Shown here: positions 22,153-35,456 of the stretch, in pieces | How the letters are laid out: each line of letters starts with the position of its first letter | Numbering within the stretch: the stretch's first letter is position 1 | NCBI GenBank assembly: GCA_026214975.1 | Contig: JAOBSW010000349.1 | Location: forward strand, 100,875-164,874 | Origin: Gentiana macrophylla | Taxonomy: Eukaryota > Streptophyta > Magnoliopsida > Gentianales > Gentianaceae | Length of the DNA: 64,000 nt | Direction of reading: 5' to 3' | Notes under the pieces: generated by a model | Told to the model about the DNA's origin: nothing | Database searches by the model: none | What the model saw: the letters and a program-made list of their open reading frames with translations, nothing else | Translations under genes and position numbers: made by a program

Positions 22153-25100
22153 ATCTCCCACTTGCCCGTAAGGACAAGAAACAATTGTCTTTCGGGCACT
22201 CTACATCCAACAATCTCCCACTTGCCCATAAAGACAAGCAACAATTGTTTTTAGAGCACCACACCCTTATTATTTTTATCCACAACATTCTCTCACTTGC
22301 TCTATAGCAAATGAGACATACCTCGCAATTTCATACCCGTCAAGCGCTTTTCAGTGACATTAGATGCCACACGACTTGCTTAAACTGATCAGCAGGTTGT
22401 CGGCTCGAGGCGATCTTTAGGACCAAAACTTCACCTCTCTGCACGGTCTGTCTGATCAGGTGGTACTCTTTCCCAATATGCTTTTGACCTCTTGTAACTA
22501 CGAAGATCATTTGCATGAGCTACCTCTCAACTGTTTGCACAGTAAAATGGTAACGGCTCATCGAGACCTGGAATCACTTTCCGATCCAACGAAGAACTTC
22601 TCAGGCACACTGCCTCTTTAGCTACTCCGAAAGATGCTATGTATTCGACTAACAGAGAGAAATTGGCAGTGCTAGATTGCTCCATACTATAGCTCCATCA
22701 CAATGAGTAAACACTGAGCCTGAGATCGATTCACGATCATCCTTAATCCGACAAAAATCAGAATCAGTGTAGTCAACAATACTCAGGTTTGTACCTGAAT
22801 ACATAAGCATATGATTCCTCGTTCTCTAAAGATACTTGAGGATGCACTATACTGCTATCAATACACGAATCCATGATTCGATTACAATTGACTTTTAATA
22901 ATCTGACATTCTCTATCCAAAAGAGAATTTATCCTATTTTCTCAATATCCGAAGATTGAGAGAATTATTCTGTGAGGGGTTGGGTAGGAAACCTCTCATT
23001 GAATATTGCATACTAATATGCATTTTTATCTTAACCAATAAGAAGGATGGGATACGGACAACAACTTGTTCTCATGAATTCGACCGAATCAATTCTAAGA
23101 ATATAGTCCACTTCTCTGATTCAGAGAATCTTTGGCTCGTTAGTTCTTGACTTCAAATAACACACTCAAGTTGTTCCCAACCGTTGCAGTGTAATCTTTA
23201 TAAACACTAATGTCTACTACTTTACCAATATTGATTCTCTGGTCTACAAAAAACTCATCAATATTCTGGTCAATCCCACACATTTCAAACATGTGACTTT
23301 TAATGACCTAGAGGTTTGATTTAATCCACCAATGGATATAAGCATAGGCAGTCAATCTGCCATTGGATTTAAGCTAAAACCCTTCTGTTCCGAATGAATC
23401 TAAGCTCCATTATTAGGCAAGAAAGTTTCAGGGCATCACTTCTGGTAATCTTTCTGCTTTCCATGGAGTCAAGCAAGGCTGAATGGTGAGAGAGTTCAGG
23501 GCATCACCCCTATTGAACTATCTACTTCTTAGGGAATTACCACCAAGACCACTTGGCTTTGTTTAGAAAGTTAAACTTTCCCATTCATTTGACTCTTTCC
23601 ATATAGATCCAATTACTCCCACTGGGACTGAGACACTCAGGTGGTTCTACAAGAGTATGAACATAACTGGAGTACCAAAACTCCATATACAGGTTTATGG
23701 CTTTAAACCAACCTCTTTTTATCAGAATCCTATACAGTCCTTCGAAAAGACCACAGATTATCAATCACCCCCAGCAGACTGTTAAGTCTGCATAATCACA
23801 GCGGGTCAATGGTTAAACCATACTCCCACTGCAATTGGGTGGATTGATATTCTGGTCTGGTTTAGTAGTATTTATCAGTGTGACCCCAACAACCAATGTT
23901 GGATGTGGTCTGATTAAATCAGATAGTAACTTTGAGTATCTTTACTTCATGGTCCAAGGTTGTTATTTAAACATCCTTTCAGAAAGGCTGTGACAGTACA
24001 ACCGTCACTTTCTGATCTTAAGAATCTTATAACCAACCTTCACTCATTGCATTAAGATATTTCACGAACAGTAACCTTCTGAACGTGTATGCAAAATCTC
24101 CAGTCCTACCTTCAAGCACTAGTGCTAAATGCCTCTATTTGCGGAAGTTGAGTAAATGTACTTCACTCATTATCCACAAATTCATAGGCATCTTCTAGGT
24201 AGACTTCTCGGTGTTACACAATAATGTAAACCGTTAACCAATGTCTTAATCGAGTTAAGCAGCGTATTGTATCATATCCATAACAATATAAGGTAATCCA
24301 TGGTTTATCCTTTCAGTGAAATCGTTTCACTCGGAGGTAGGCCGAGCATCAGTGCCATAGCCTATATCTGAGCAAGGAATACTCGTTTCTCTGGTAATAT
24401 CAAAGATTCCTCCAAATATTTAGATAAACTAATCGGCATTTTGAGTAGTCATTAGACAAAATGTCCATTACTCAAACGATCCCACTAGCTTGTATCATTC
24501 ATAAGACCCCAAAGGTCAATATGCACAAGCTATGATACTTCTTTAGCTCTATTACCTTTTCAAATTGAATGGTTACTTAGTCATTTTCCTTTGAGATGGT
24601 GTTCTTAGACTGGGAGATAGGAATCACCCTTAGCCAGTCTTCAGATCTTATCTTTAGGATATATGCACTAATTAATAGATGCTGAAAAATCGTTTATCTA
24701 AATACGGAAACCATTTGTCTTAATAGTTTATGATGTGTTACATATACCTTTTCAGCATTACTTAGTGGTTCTGACTTTATCAAACAAAAGTCTGAGTCTC
24801 GTAATCATATACAAATGTCATATTCACTTTCTTTAAGGCAACTATGTTATCGATTTGAAAGATAAAGTGAATCCATTCGTTCCAACGAATCTGAAAAACA
24901 GAAATTAAATTTCTGCGATATTCAATGATTAAAATCCGAAATTTGTTTCCTTATATCACTCCCACTATTTTAGCTGAAATAACTGCCCGTTGTCTACTCT
25001 TTATCATGAATTCCCAGCTACCTTGTTCATACAAAAGAACTTTAGCTTCCGAGTCAAATTACTCGGTTAAGAAAGTCTCTAAGGATTCATAGGTTTGTAA

Positions 25101-26277
25101 TCCGAAATCACTTTCCTTATCCTATACTTTCTTTTATTAATATTTCGGTTTAACCTTTAACTTATTTAGTTTAGATGACTTACACTTGTAGACATTTACC
25201 TTCCCATTATCTGCTTTCTTTAAAGGAAATGGCCGTTAACTAGCATTTCATTTGAGTAGCCACTACTCGTGAACTGTGGGATGTCTTAGTGAGATTGATA
25301 CCAAATCATTCTCGTCATCTTTGAACTAATTTTGTTTTGTCTCTCATTAATACGGGTGACAGCAGTTACATTCTTATCAATGTCACTTAAGTTTGAAAGC
25401 TCAAGAGGAGAATCCTCTACCAAAGATTAATTGCATTCTCAATTTAACAAGTTCAACGTTCTTGTTACTTTACCACTTTTACAAATTCATCATTAGTCAT
25501 TATATCGTGTTTAGCAGTTTAGATACCTTGAGATGAAAATAAATTATGACAAAAATGTAAATCAAATCATACACCACAACATATAATAATTTTAGGAATT
25601 ATAACGTGATGTCATGCATGCAGTTTATCCTACCATTCCAAGGATTTAATCTCACACCTACAGTGCCGCTTCAGGGTAGGTCAAAGAGGTGACGATTAAA
25701 TTGAGACAATCTCTCTCAACAACTAACTAAGAATCGGACATCTCTATTTAATTGTTGATTACCTTCCTTTTTCAGCCTAGATATTTCCTAAAAAAATATC
25801 CTTCAGAGTGTTACCTACTATTTCAGATCTCAAAGTATTCCCTGAGTATGCCGCCTCAGGGTCGGTCAGTGACTCGACGAGTACCCAAAATCCTATCCTT
25901 TCGGAGACCAAGCCTTGAATTTTGATAGCGGTGAAAGCCACCCTCAGGGGGCCGAAATCAAAGCGGCATGAGGCGTCACCATTCTCACACGTGCTTGTGT
26001 CAACAGTAGAGGCCGTGGGGTCGGTTGTCACCTTCCCCGCTCCCACTCGTTCTTTTGAAAATTAGGTAGTCTTTTAGGATTTTCAGAATTTATTTACAAT
26101 CCGAAAAACAATGAATCATTAAAATTTAAATTAATCCTCCCACTAGTTCATCGGCTCCAAATACCGTCTAACTAGTATCACTTATTGATGACTTTCCAAT
26201 TTCTCGGATTTATAAAATATTTGTGTAGACACAACACAATTAAATTCATCATGAATTTTATAATCCTAATATATTAG
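22153..26277 (-). mobile_element. LARD copy X interior (right unit)
   Basis: Non-coding interior in minus orientation, collinear with copies Y and Z over most of its length. Landmarks in order are a duplicated polypurine tract (22153 and ~22210), ttactcccactgggactgag (23612), atactcccactgcaattggg (23822), tcactcccactattttagct (24957), and a conserved 270-bp block (25777-26046) followed by a cctcccactagttcatcgg unit (26137). The longest frame, 89 codons at 25777-26046 on the minus strand, has stops in copy Z. Copy Z interrupts it at 26278; its PBS and 5' LTR must lie beyond the window. Confidence 0.85.
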
Positions 26278-28070
26278 TGTTTGGTGTAGTGCTCGAAAGA
26301 CAATTATGTAATTGTTTTAGGACAGAATTAATAATTCATCTTATTATATGCATGTATGCTTATAATTAAGACACTACTGAAAACCCTAAATACCTCGTTT
26401 ATGTAAACACATAACTCAGTGTATGGCTATACACAAGAGGATTGAGTTAGTGAGATGTACTTAAAATTAACTTAGTCCGTAGCGTTTATTAATCTGAGTA
26501 CGGGTCTCATGATTAATTTGCTATTAATGCGCCCAGAACACTTTACGGTGTGACAGTCTTATCCGGACTGTCGGTAATAGGGTACCTAGTGGGGCATTTA
26601 TATATGATGATGATCATATAGGGCTTGACCGATTTGATTTGAGTTCTCGATATAATTCCGTAATCGAGAAGTCTTATCGAATCACAAGATGATCATATAT
26701 GGATTAATCTTAATCCTGAGGTGATCACAGACGACTGCTTAGACTAGGGTAGGGTTTGATGTGTTAGAAAGGATCATTTCGCAGTATGTGGTCCAACACT
26801 TCTCGTTGGCTCTATTCTGGGATGAGTGAGTAGTCTGTGCTATCATAGACATGGAATCCATTCCTTCCCTCGGGAAGTAGACAGACAGTTTCCTTATTTG
26901 TTAACCCTAGAAACTGATCGATGGGCCCAGTTCATACTATATTAGTTATGAACTATTTGATCACTAGGGGGTTAATGATAAATAAGGATAATATGTTTCG
27001 AGAAGGGTTTACGGAGATATCCCAAATCGAAGTGAACAGTCTATGGAGGATTTATCCGTATGAAATGATTATATCAGTGGACGCTTATCAACTCATAGTT
27101 GAGTGTAAGTTATCTATATTCGGCAGAGTTCAGTTTCGTGTTTATGGTGGTGTAATCCCGGAATTAATAGATTGAATATAATTGTTCCGTCTGACGAATA
27201 ATTTTATTTAATTTATTTTAGCTACTGAATATGGGTCCATGGTCCCCGACGTGGCTCCTAACATAGCATATGTTTTCTCGTCGTTTCACCTCAATTATAA
27301 TTAAATAGTTGGATTGGACTATTTAATTGATATGTGGATTAATTGTTTAGTTGGACTAGATAATTAAATACATGGAAAAGACTTTTTTCGTGGACTCGGC
27401 CCAATGTGATGATAAAATGCTTGTGGACCTTTTTAGGGTTTACATATGGCGCATTTTGTGATTAATTAATTATTAAGGAATTTGTTTTCTTGGATAATTA
27501 TTTAATGTGTGATTTATCTTTTATTTGTTAATTGATAATTCATGGAATATTAGATAATAATATGATTTATCCTAATTTGTTTGGGATAATTATTTTATTT
27601 ATCTTTTATTTGGAATAAGGAGTAATCTAATAATTATCTTTTAATTATTAAATCCTTGGAGGACAAGGATTACTCTCCTATATAAAGAGAGTTCTCCCAA
27701 GCCTTTTGACACACCACAATTCACGCCATTATTGAAAGAATATAGTTTGGAATTTTCGGCTATAGTTCTTTGGGTTTCGAGTTGGAATAATCTTCGGGAT
27801 TATTCCGGTAGCATATCAAGGAGGTCCGGCGGCGGGAAACACCATCTACTTGGTGTTGCTGGGAGACACACGTTGGAAGGCTGTGGCTTCTCAACTTGCG
27901 TGGATACTACTTTTGATCTTGGAGTTAAGCACTATAAAAAGGTAAAATCCAAACCCCCTTGTAGTTTGATCTTTAATTTATGTTCTTTGTTTCGTTTAGA
28001 TCTAGATCTGATGCATTCCGCTGCGTAATCGGGTCAATCTATGATTGATCCGATGATATTACATCAAACA
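26278..28070 (+). repeat. LARD copy Z 5' LTR
   Basis: 1793 bp, tgtttggtgtag...acatcaaaca. Conserved blocks shared with X and Y: attaatgcgcccagaacac (~26523), ggtccccgacgtggctccta (~27241) and the promoter tcctatataaagagag (~27675), about 390 bp before the LTR end. The 98-codon frame at 27732-28028 is downstream of this TATA box but has no family and is probably chance. Confidence 0.9.
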
Positions 28071-28072
28071 AG

Positions 28073-28085
28073 TGGTATCGGAGCC
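28073..28085 (+). other. Primer-binding site, LARD copy Z
   Basis: tggtatcggagcc begins 2 bp after the LTR end. Initiator-Met tRNA type with one mismatch, identical to the site of the copia copies at 561 and 3088. Confidence 0.9.
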
Positions 28086-28616
28086 TTTGATCTAACGATC
28101 AAAGTATATGAATTTTAGATCTTGGAGTGGAAAAGCATATTTTAGGTGTTTTTATTTCGTTTTTTTTGTAAATTCAAAATTTATTCATGTTGTATGCTTG
28201 TGAATGTTGTGGTTGAAGAGATGGATTGGGGTTGGTATTGTTTACCCGTAGATCTATTTTGTAGCTCCTTTGTTTAGTAACAATTGAGCATATGAATTGT
28301 ATTTTTTTTATGTCCCTTTTTTCGAAATTCCATGTAAAGTAGCATCTTTTATTGTAATTTTGATGTTCCGGGCTCGAAAAGATGAAGATCTTGAAGAAAA
28401 GTTGAAGATCGAGGCGAAACCCAAGATATGAATTAGGAGAAACGGTTAAAAACCTGTTTTTTTAATAAAAAACTGCTACATGACTTTCTGCGTTGCTGAA
28501 AAGCGTCGCTATAAGTCTGTTCTTTATAAACCCAGCATGCGGCTAGGGTTTTTTTAAGCGGCTGCATGCACACTTTTTTTTTTCTGCTTTAATAAACAGC
28601 CTTTCGGCTGTAATTA

Positions 28617-28619
28617 TAA

Positions 28620-28650
<31 letters not shown>

Positions 28651-28651
28651 T
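28617..28651. repeat. (AAT)n microsatellite
   Basis: About eleven AAT triplets in the leader of LARD copy Z. Absent from copies X and Y. Confidence 0.95.
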
Positions 28652-30439
28652 TTGGTAAATAATCTGCACATAGCCGACAATATCCAAAAAAAAAATGCTT
28701 TTTTTTATACAACCGCACCTAAAAATAAAAAAAACAAAAAAAAAGGTTTTTGATAATTATAATAATATTTGTTTATTTAATTAAAAAGTCTTTTCTCCTC
28801 TCGGGTGTTCGTGGTTCGTGATCCGGCGGTTCGAGTTCAAGATTCAAAGATCAAGACTCGAAGACATAGTATAAGTTTTACTTTTCCTTAGAAAATAGTT
28901 AGTCCGGGGTACCAACGGTCCATCTCGGTGTTTACTTTTCGGTATAATTTTGTGTTTGATCAAGATTACGTGCTTAAAACCGGAAAATTGTCATGACTTG
29001 CATCTTCATGATTCCACTCCAATGCATACACGTAGTTTTTTAATTTCGAATTAAAATAGACGTGTATAACTCGAATAATTAGTATGAATGCTCATTAATT
29101 TAATATGTGGTAATTAAATAATAAGTAGCTAATTATAAAAACCGAGGACCCGGGTTTTGTCAATCGTTACGATTTTAGTGATGGATTCTCGGTGAATCCC
29201 ACTTGAATAAATCGTTGAGCTTTTCGGTGATGGCTTCTCAGTGAACCCACCTTAAACAGAAACGAGATTACGCTTTGGGTGACAATTTAAAAATCGGAGA
29301 ATCTTAGTACATGGGTTCGGAAATGGTCTAACCATGGTTGGACGAGTTCAACCGATCTCCGGCTCAATCGACTCCCTCCACGTGTGATGTACGTTCTGAT
29401 AGTTCGACAAGACTTAGCATAGCCGATAAGCCTTCGGCTAAGCGGGCTTCTCTTGCGGATTGGCCACGATCTGTCACATATGTTCCAACGAATAAGACGG
29501 CGTAGGCTTGCCTACCTAACCGACCCCGCTCGAGTACTTTGATTTATTGTTTCTTATTGTCAAGGCCAAAACCGTAATTAGTAAACCCACCACTTTTTCA
29601 AATTATTGAGTGGGAGCGGGGAAGGCGACAACCAACCCCACGGCCTCTACTATAGATGCAAGCACGTGAGAGAATGGTGACACCTCGTGCCGCTTTGATT
29701 TCGGCCCCCTTCGGATGGTGTTCACCGCTATCAAAATTCAAGGCTTGGTCTCCAAAGGATAGGATATCGGTACTCGCGGGTCAGCGACCTGCCCCTCGTA
29801 GGCATACTCGGGGCGTACTCTGAGATCTGATATAGTAGGTCACACTCTTTATGGATATTTTTAAAATATTTAGGCTAGAAAAAGGAAGGTAATCAATGAT
29901 TAAAGTCCGGGATGTTTGATTCCCGTGAGATGTTCGATTCTCGAAGCTTAATCATTAAGAGAGGTTGTCTCAGTTTAACCTTCATAGTGCTGATATCGAC
30001 CCTCTCGGACAGTACTATGCGAGGTTAAATCCTTGGAATGGTAGGATAGACTTCTTACAGTGTATTATTCCTAAAATAAAAAATCTAGTAGTGATAATTT
30101 ATTTTTGAATTTAACTGTCTATCATGTTTATTTTACAACTTTAATCTTTAGGCTGCTAAACTGTTAGTAATAGGACTTCATTAAAAAAAATGTGGAGAGT
30201 AACAAGTACGTTGTAATTATCAATAAATACAGTTAATTTTCAGGAAAAGATTTTCTCTTGAGCCTTTAAGAACTTAATGACATAGTATAGGTATGTCACG
30301 GATATCGCTCGTGTAAAACGAGAAACAACCGTACTTAGTTTACAAAAAGATGATATAGGACTATCGGACAAAATTCATTTAGTGAATTTTAAAAGTGTAA
30401 TTACACAACAAATTTCTAAATTGAAAAATTGGAAAATCA

Positions 30440-30835
30440 TATACATAAGGCGTTGCTAGTTAGACAGTATTTGGAACCGATAAACTAGAATCATTAGAAA
30501 TGTGTAATGGACTGCACAAGAGTTTTTCCATTCATTGGAAAAACAAGAATAAAGCGTTACTAGTTAGACAGTATTTGGAACTGATAAACTAGTGGGAGCT
30601 TAGTTCTAGAGATTTTATAATCTTTGAAACATCATGAACACAGCATTGCTAGTTAGGCGAAGATTTGGGCCCGATAAACTAGTGGGAGCTTAGTTCTAGG
30701 TGATGTTCTAATCTTTGAAAAATCATAAATACAAAGTGTTGCTAGTTAGACGGTATTTGGAACCGATAAACTAGTGGGAGCTTTGCTCTTATGATTTGTC
30801 GATTAGAAAAATCGAATAGTCCAAGCTAGTAACAC
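30440..30835 (+). repeat. Internal tandem repeat of LARD copy Z
   Basis: Four copies of a 90-104 bp unit whose core is ctagttagacagtatttgga followed by accgataaactag, with starts near 30453, 30557, 30646 and 30739. Three of them end in tagtgggagct. Homologous units at 53237-53610 in copy Y have a period of about 125-135 bp. Confidence 0.88.
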
Positions 30836-32505
30836 TATCATTAGGCGTCCCACGGTTCAAGAGTAGTGTCTACTCAAACGAACTGCTAGTTCAAGACTGT
30901 TTCCATTTAAGGAAAGTCGAGAATGGGAAAGAATGTTTATACGTGTTAGTCATCTAAACTAAGTAGTTTTAAGGCTAAACCGGAAAATTAATAAATTGGA
31001 AATTAGAGGATAAGGAAAGTGATTTCGGATCACTGACCAATGCATCCTTAGCAATTTTCTCAAAAAGCTAAAGTTCTTTGGAAGAACTAGGCAGCTTTGC
31101 ATTAAACGATAAATAAAATAGACAACGGGCAGTTATATCAGATAGACTAGTGGGAGTGATATAAGGAAATGAATCTCGGATTCAATTCTTGAGTATCACA
31201 GAAAATTCATTTTTTGTTTTCGGATTCGTTGGAACGCCGTATTCATTTTCAATAGGATAATTTGTTTGTCTTATTGACGATAAATATAACATTCATAGCA
31301 CGAACCCATGACTCGGACTATGTGTTTGATAAAGTCAGAACCACTAAGAAATGCTGAATAGGTATATGTAACACATCTTAAACTATATAAACGCAAATGG
31401 TTTCCGTATTTAGATAAACACTTCTTTATATACTATTAATTAGTGCATATTCCCTAACGACAAGATCTGCAGACTGGCTTAGGGTGATTCCTATCTCCCA
31501 GTAAAAGGAACCCTGTCTCAAAGGAACAATTCATAATCTTCCTTTCAATCGGGAAAGGGTAATAGATTTAAAGAAGTTACATAGCTTGTTCATATCGACC
31601 TTCGGGGGTAAGTTTATCCAAAATATTTGGAGGAAATCTCTGATTTCACTAGAGATAGAGTATTCCATACTCAGAAATAGGTTATTGCGTAGTCTTTGGG
31701 ACTGATGCTCGGTCTGCCTCCCAGTGAAATGTTTTCACTAAGGGATACACCATAAATTTGCCCTATACAGTTGTTGATGTGCTACAATACGCTGCTGAAC
31801 TCATTTAAGATATTGGTTGCAAAATAACGGTTGTAATGAAAACCGAGAAGTCTACCTAAAAAATGCCTACGCATTTATGGATAAGGAGTGAATTCGGTTC
31901 ACCCCACTTCCGTAAATATAGACATTTAGCATTTAGTGCTTGAAGGTAGGACTGGAAATTTTGCGTAAACGTTCAGGTCGTGAAATATCTTAATGCATTG
32001 AGTAAAGGATGGTTATAAAACTTGTAAAATCAGAGAATGACGGTTATACTGCCAAACTTGGTCTGATAGAGTCTATAAATAACAACCTTAGATCTTGAAG
32101 TATTTGTACTCAAGATGTTACTAACTGATTTGTTCAGTCCAAATCCAACACCGGCAGTTGGTGATAACACTAATAAAAAACTATTAAACTAGATCAGTAT
32201 ATCGATCCACCCAGAACGCAGTGGGAGTATGGTTTGTCCATTACCCATTGCAGGACCTTATGGTCTATAGGGTAGATTGATGACCTATAGTCCTTTGTGG
32301 GCTGTGTAGGATCCTGATCATAGAGGTTGGTTTAAAAGCCATAACCCTGTGAATGGAGTTTGATACTCCAATTCTGTTGAAATTCTTGTAGAACCACTTG
32401 AGTATCTCTGGCCCAGTGGGAGTAATTGGAAATACATGGAGAAGAGTCGAATGAATAGGAAGGTTTAACTATCACCGCAAAATCAGATTAATTTAGGGGT
32501 GATTC

Positions 32506-34326
32506 TGTTAGTAATATCATCCGCAGCGGAAGCGATTTAATGGATCTAGATCTATAATATATACGTAATAAAACAACTAGATCTATTCTACAAGGGGGTT
32601 GTAGATCATACCTCTTGGATCTCAAAATCCAAGTTGAAGAACCGCAATAGGATGAACGAAGGAAAGCGTGAAGAGCACCACGATCTTCCGTACGTGTGAT
32701 CCAAGCAACTCCCGGTGGAAGGAAATTCTCGACTCGAACCATTCCGATATGCTACCCGGAAAAATCTCCAAGATTTTTCCCCAATCTCCCCTTGGCCGAA
32801 TTTACCCTTTCTCCTCTCTAAGAGGTGAAAGTCGAAATCATGTGTGTGTTAAGGCTTGGGAGAACTCTCTTTATATAGGAGAGTAAAACATAGCCTCCAA
32901 GGATTTTTATTTATCAAACAAAATAAATCCTTTAATAAAAGATAATTCCATAATATTCTAGAACAAATCTAGGATAATATTTATCTTTATTTCTTTCCAT
33001 AAATATTTATCCAATAAATATTTTGTGCATATGTCTTATTAATACACAAGAAAACTAATTTCTTGTTTCTTAAAAAATATGCCATGGCCGAAATTCATCA
33101 TCATTGACCTAGTCAATGTTATTTTCGGCTAACACACTAATTTTGCCAAGATTATGAAAAATGTCTTTTTCACATATTTAATTATTTAGCCCAACCAATT
33201 TAATAGTCCACTAAACAATTAATTCACATATCGTTTTAATAAAGTCCAACAAGAACTAAATTAATATTATTAGGATTCGACGTCCGAGAATAGCTATGCT
33301 ATATTAGGAGGCACGTCGGGGACCATGGACTAATAATCAGCGGCTCCGATAAATCAAATAAATAATTATAGAATAATTATATTCGATAAATCAATCACAG
33401 GAATATGCCACCATAATCCCGTGACTGCACTCCTCCGATTATGAGATTATATTTATCTCCTCACGAGAATAATAATAAGCGTCCATTGATATAATCATTA
33501 CATATGGATTAATCCTCCATAGATTATTCATTCTAAATCGGAAGTTACCGTTAACCCTTTTAGAACCTCTTATCCTTATTTACCATTAACCCCTAGTGAT
33601 CAATTAATTCATACAACTCATTGGTGATCAATCGATTGTGATATGAACTCGCGCGATCGATCGTTTCTAGGATTAACAAATAAGAAAGCGCCTATCTACT
33701 TCCATAAATGGAAGGAATGGATTCAGATCTGTGATAACACGGACTACTCACTCAATCGATACAATGCCAAGATGGGGTAATTCGGACCACAGACTCGGTG
33801 TAATCCTTAACCGTCAAGTCAAACTTCATACTTGATTCAAGCGGTTGATTTGTGATCACCTCAGATTAAGATATATCCATAAATATGATCATCCATCGAT
33901 TCGATAAGACTTCTCGATTACGGAATTATATCGAGAACTCTAATCAAATCGGTCCAGCCCTATATGATATATCTATGATATATAAATGCCCCATTAGGTT
34001 CTCTTAACCGAAAGTGCGGATAAGACAATCACACCAACTGTGTTCTGGGCGCATTAATAGCACGTTAAAGGAGAGACCCGATACTCTCGATTAACTTCAC
34101 TACGGGCTAATTGTATTTTAAGTACATCTTCACTAACTCAATCCTCCTGTGTATATCCCATACACTGAGTTAAGTGATTACATAAACGATATACTTAGGG
34201 TTTTCTGTAGTGTAATTACTATTGTCACATCGGTGAATATGAGAATAATAAATATGAATAACAATATCATTTCAATTATTAAATAAAACAATTACAAAAT
34301 TGTCTTTCGGGCATCACACCTAACAA
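32506..34326 (-). repeat. LARD copy Y 3' LTR
   Basis: 1821 bp, tgttagtaatatcatccgca...cacacctaaca. It is followed by atctaccacttgc, a polypurine tract on the element strand with one mismatch. The TATA box is in ctctctttatataggag near 32867. It differs from the other LTR by scattered substitutions and several single-base indels in homopolymers. Confidence 0.93.
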
Positions 34327-34704
34327 TCTACCACTTGCACGAAAGCATGTGATTAATTGTTTTAGAGCACACCCTATTATTTAAAATACAACAAACTACA
34401 TCTCCCACTTGCTCTAAAGCAATGGAGACTCATCCCGTATTCTAGTACCCACTAAGCATGTCATAACCATTTGATTCCAAAGTACACTCCGAGTATGCCG
34501 TCGTAGGATAGGTCGGTGACTCGGGAGCACCTATATCTAAATGTCATGGGTCTTAATGATTAGTCGGGTTGTCGGCTCTCGAGACGATCCGTAGAATCAA
34601 AGCGTTACCGGTCCATCTAATCATGTGGTGCTCGAGTAAACACTCGAGCCCGAGATCGACTTAACGACCATCCTCAATCGACTTAAAGTCAAAATCGAGT
34701 GTAT
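34327..34704 (-). other. LARD copy Y interior, first part
   Basis: Non-coding. A second atctcccacttgctc purine tract lies near 34402. The segment 34480-34530 repeats gagtatgccgtcgtaggatag, a piece of the conserved block that also occurs at 54165. Interrupted by copia at 34711. Confidence 0.75.
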
Positions 34705-34710
34705 CACACT

Positions 34711-35079
34711 TGTGGAAATATTACCTCAAAGAGGTGCGACCTCGTGAGGTGCTCTTATGCCTCTCTTTGAGTAACATGTTCAATGATCTCTATTTAAGTG
34801 TATTATATTATTTGTACACTTTATGTATTTGTAAAAGACATATTAATTGTGATACATATAAACAATTAATATGTCAAACTCTAGTTTACTTTATGTCATA
34901 GACATAGCTTTTACTTTTACTTTTTGCATGCTTGCCGCCCACATCTACATACTCAAGTGGCGCCCAAGCTAGCTAGCTAGTCTCTCTCTCAATTGTATCT
35001 ATTTATACACCTCTCATATCAATGAATAAACTAAGTTGAAGTTTACTCTTGTGTTTATCACATTCTCAAACTCTCTTCA
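34711..35079 (+). repeat. 5' LTR of the 34711-39106 copia
   Basis: 369 bp. Contains caagctagctagctagtctc and a TATA-like ctatttatac near 35002. It ends tcttca directly against the PBS. Confidence 0.92.
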
Positions 35080-35456
35080 TGGTATCGAGCCTCACGAGTT
35101 CTAATTTTCGCCGCAAAACTCAAGATCGTTTTATCAAGAATGTCTTCATCCAAGCATCCTACTCATTAAGTAAATCTCAACAGATCGAGGTTCTTGACTC
35201 CACTCCATATACAAATCACGAGACTTGATTACAACAATAACATTGGGTCGTCAAGATCTATGAAAAGTATAACTCAGGACAAAGCAAGATGGAAGACTTG
35301 TGCGAGTCCAAACACTCAACAGATGGAATCCTTTGGTGATAGTGTGGATTCTCGATTAGCTCTCTTCAAAGAGTTTCTCAAATGGCGTAAGAGGCGATAA
35401 CTCTCTCACAGGCATTGCCACTCATACCAAGACAGGTATATCTTATTCCCAACTCA

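Larger units (their letters stand above)
28086..32505 (+). other. LARD copy Z interior, left part
   Basis: Non-coding. The leader (28086-28890) is A/T-rich and unlike the leaders of X and Y; alignment to them starts near 28907 (taccaacggtccatctcgg). The conserved 270-bp block is at about 29608-29880 (gagtgggagcggggaaggcg), and its frame contains stops. A four-copy tandem repeat lies at 30440-30835. GTGGGAG words recur at about 29613, 30593, 30684, 30776, 31152, 32222 and 32417. Confidence 0.8.

Noticed and set aside
22138..22220. Repeated ctttcgggc and ctcccacttg words as a CRISPR-like array
   Set aside because: Only two copies, explained by a doubled LTR-PPT edge in a plant retroelement.
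27732..28028. 98-codon frame downstream of the Z LTR TATA box as an LTR-encoded protein
   Set aside because: No family is recognised and it ends inside the LTR, so it is likely chance.
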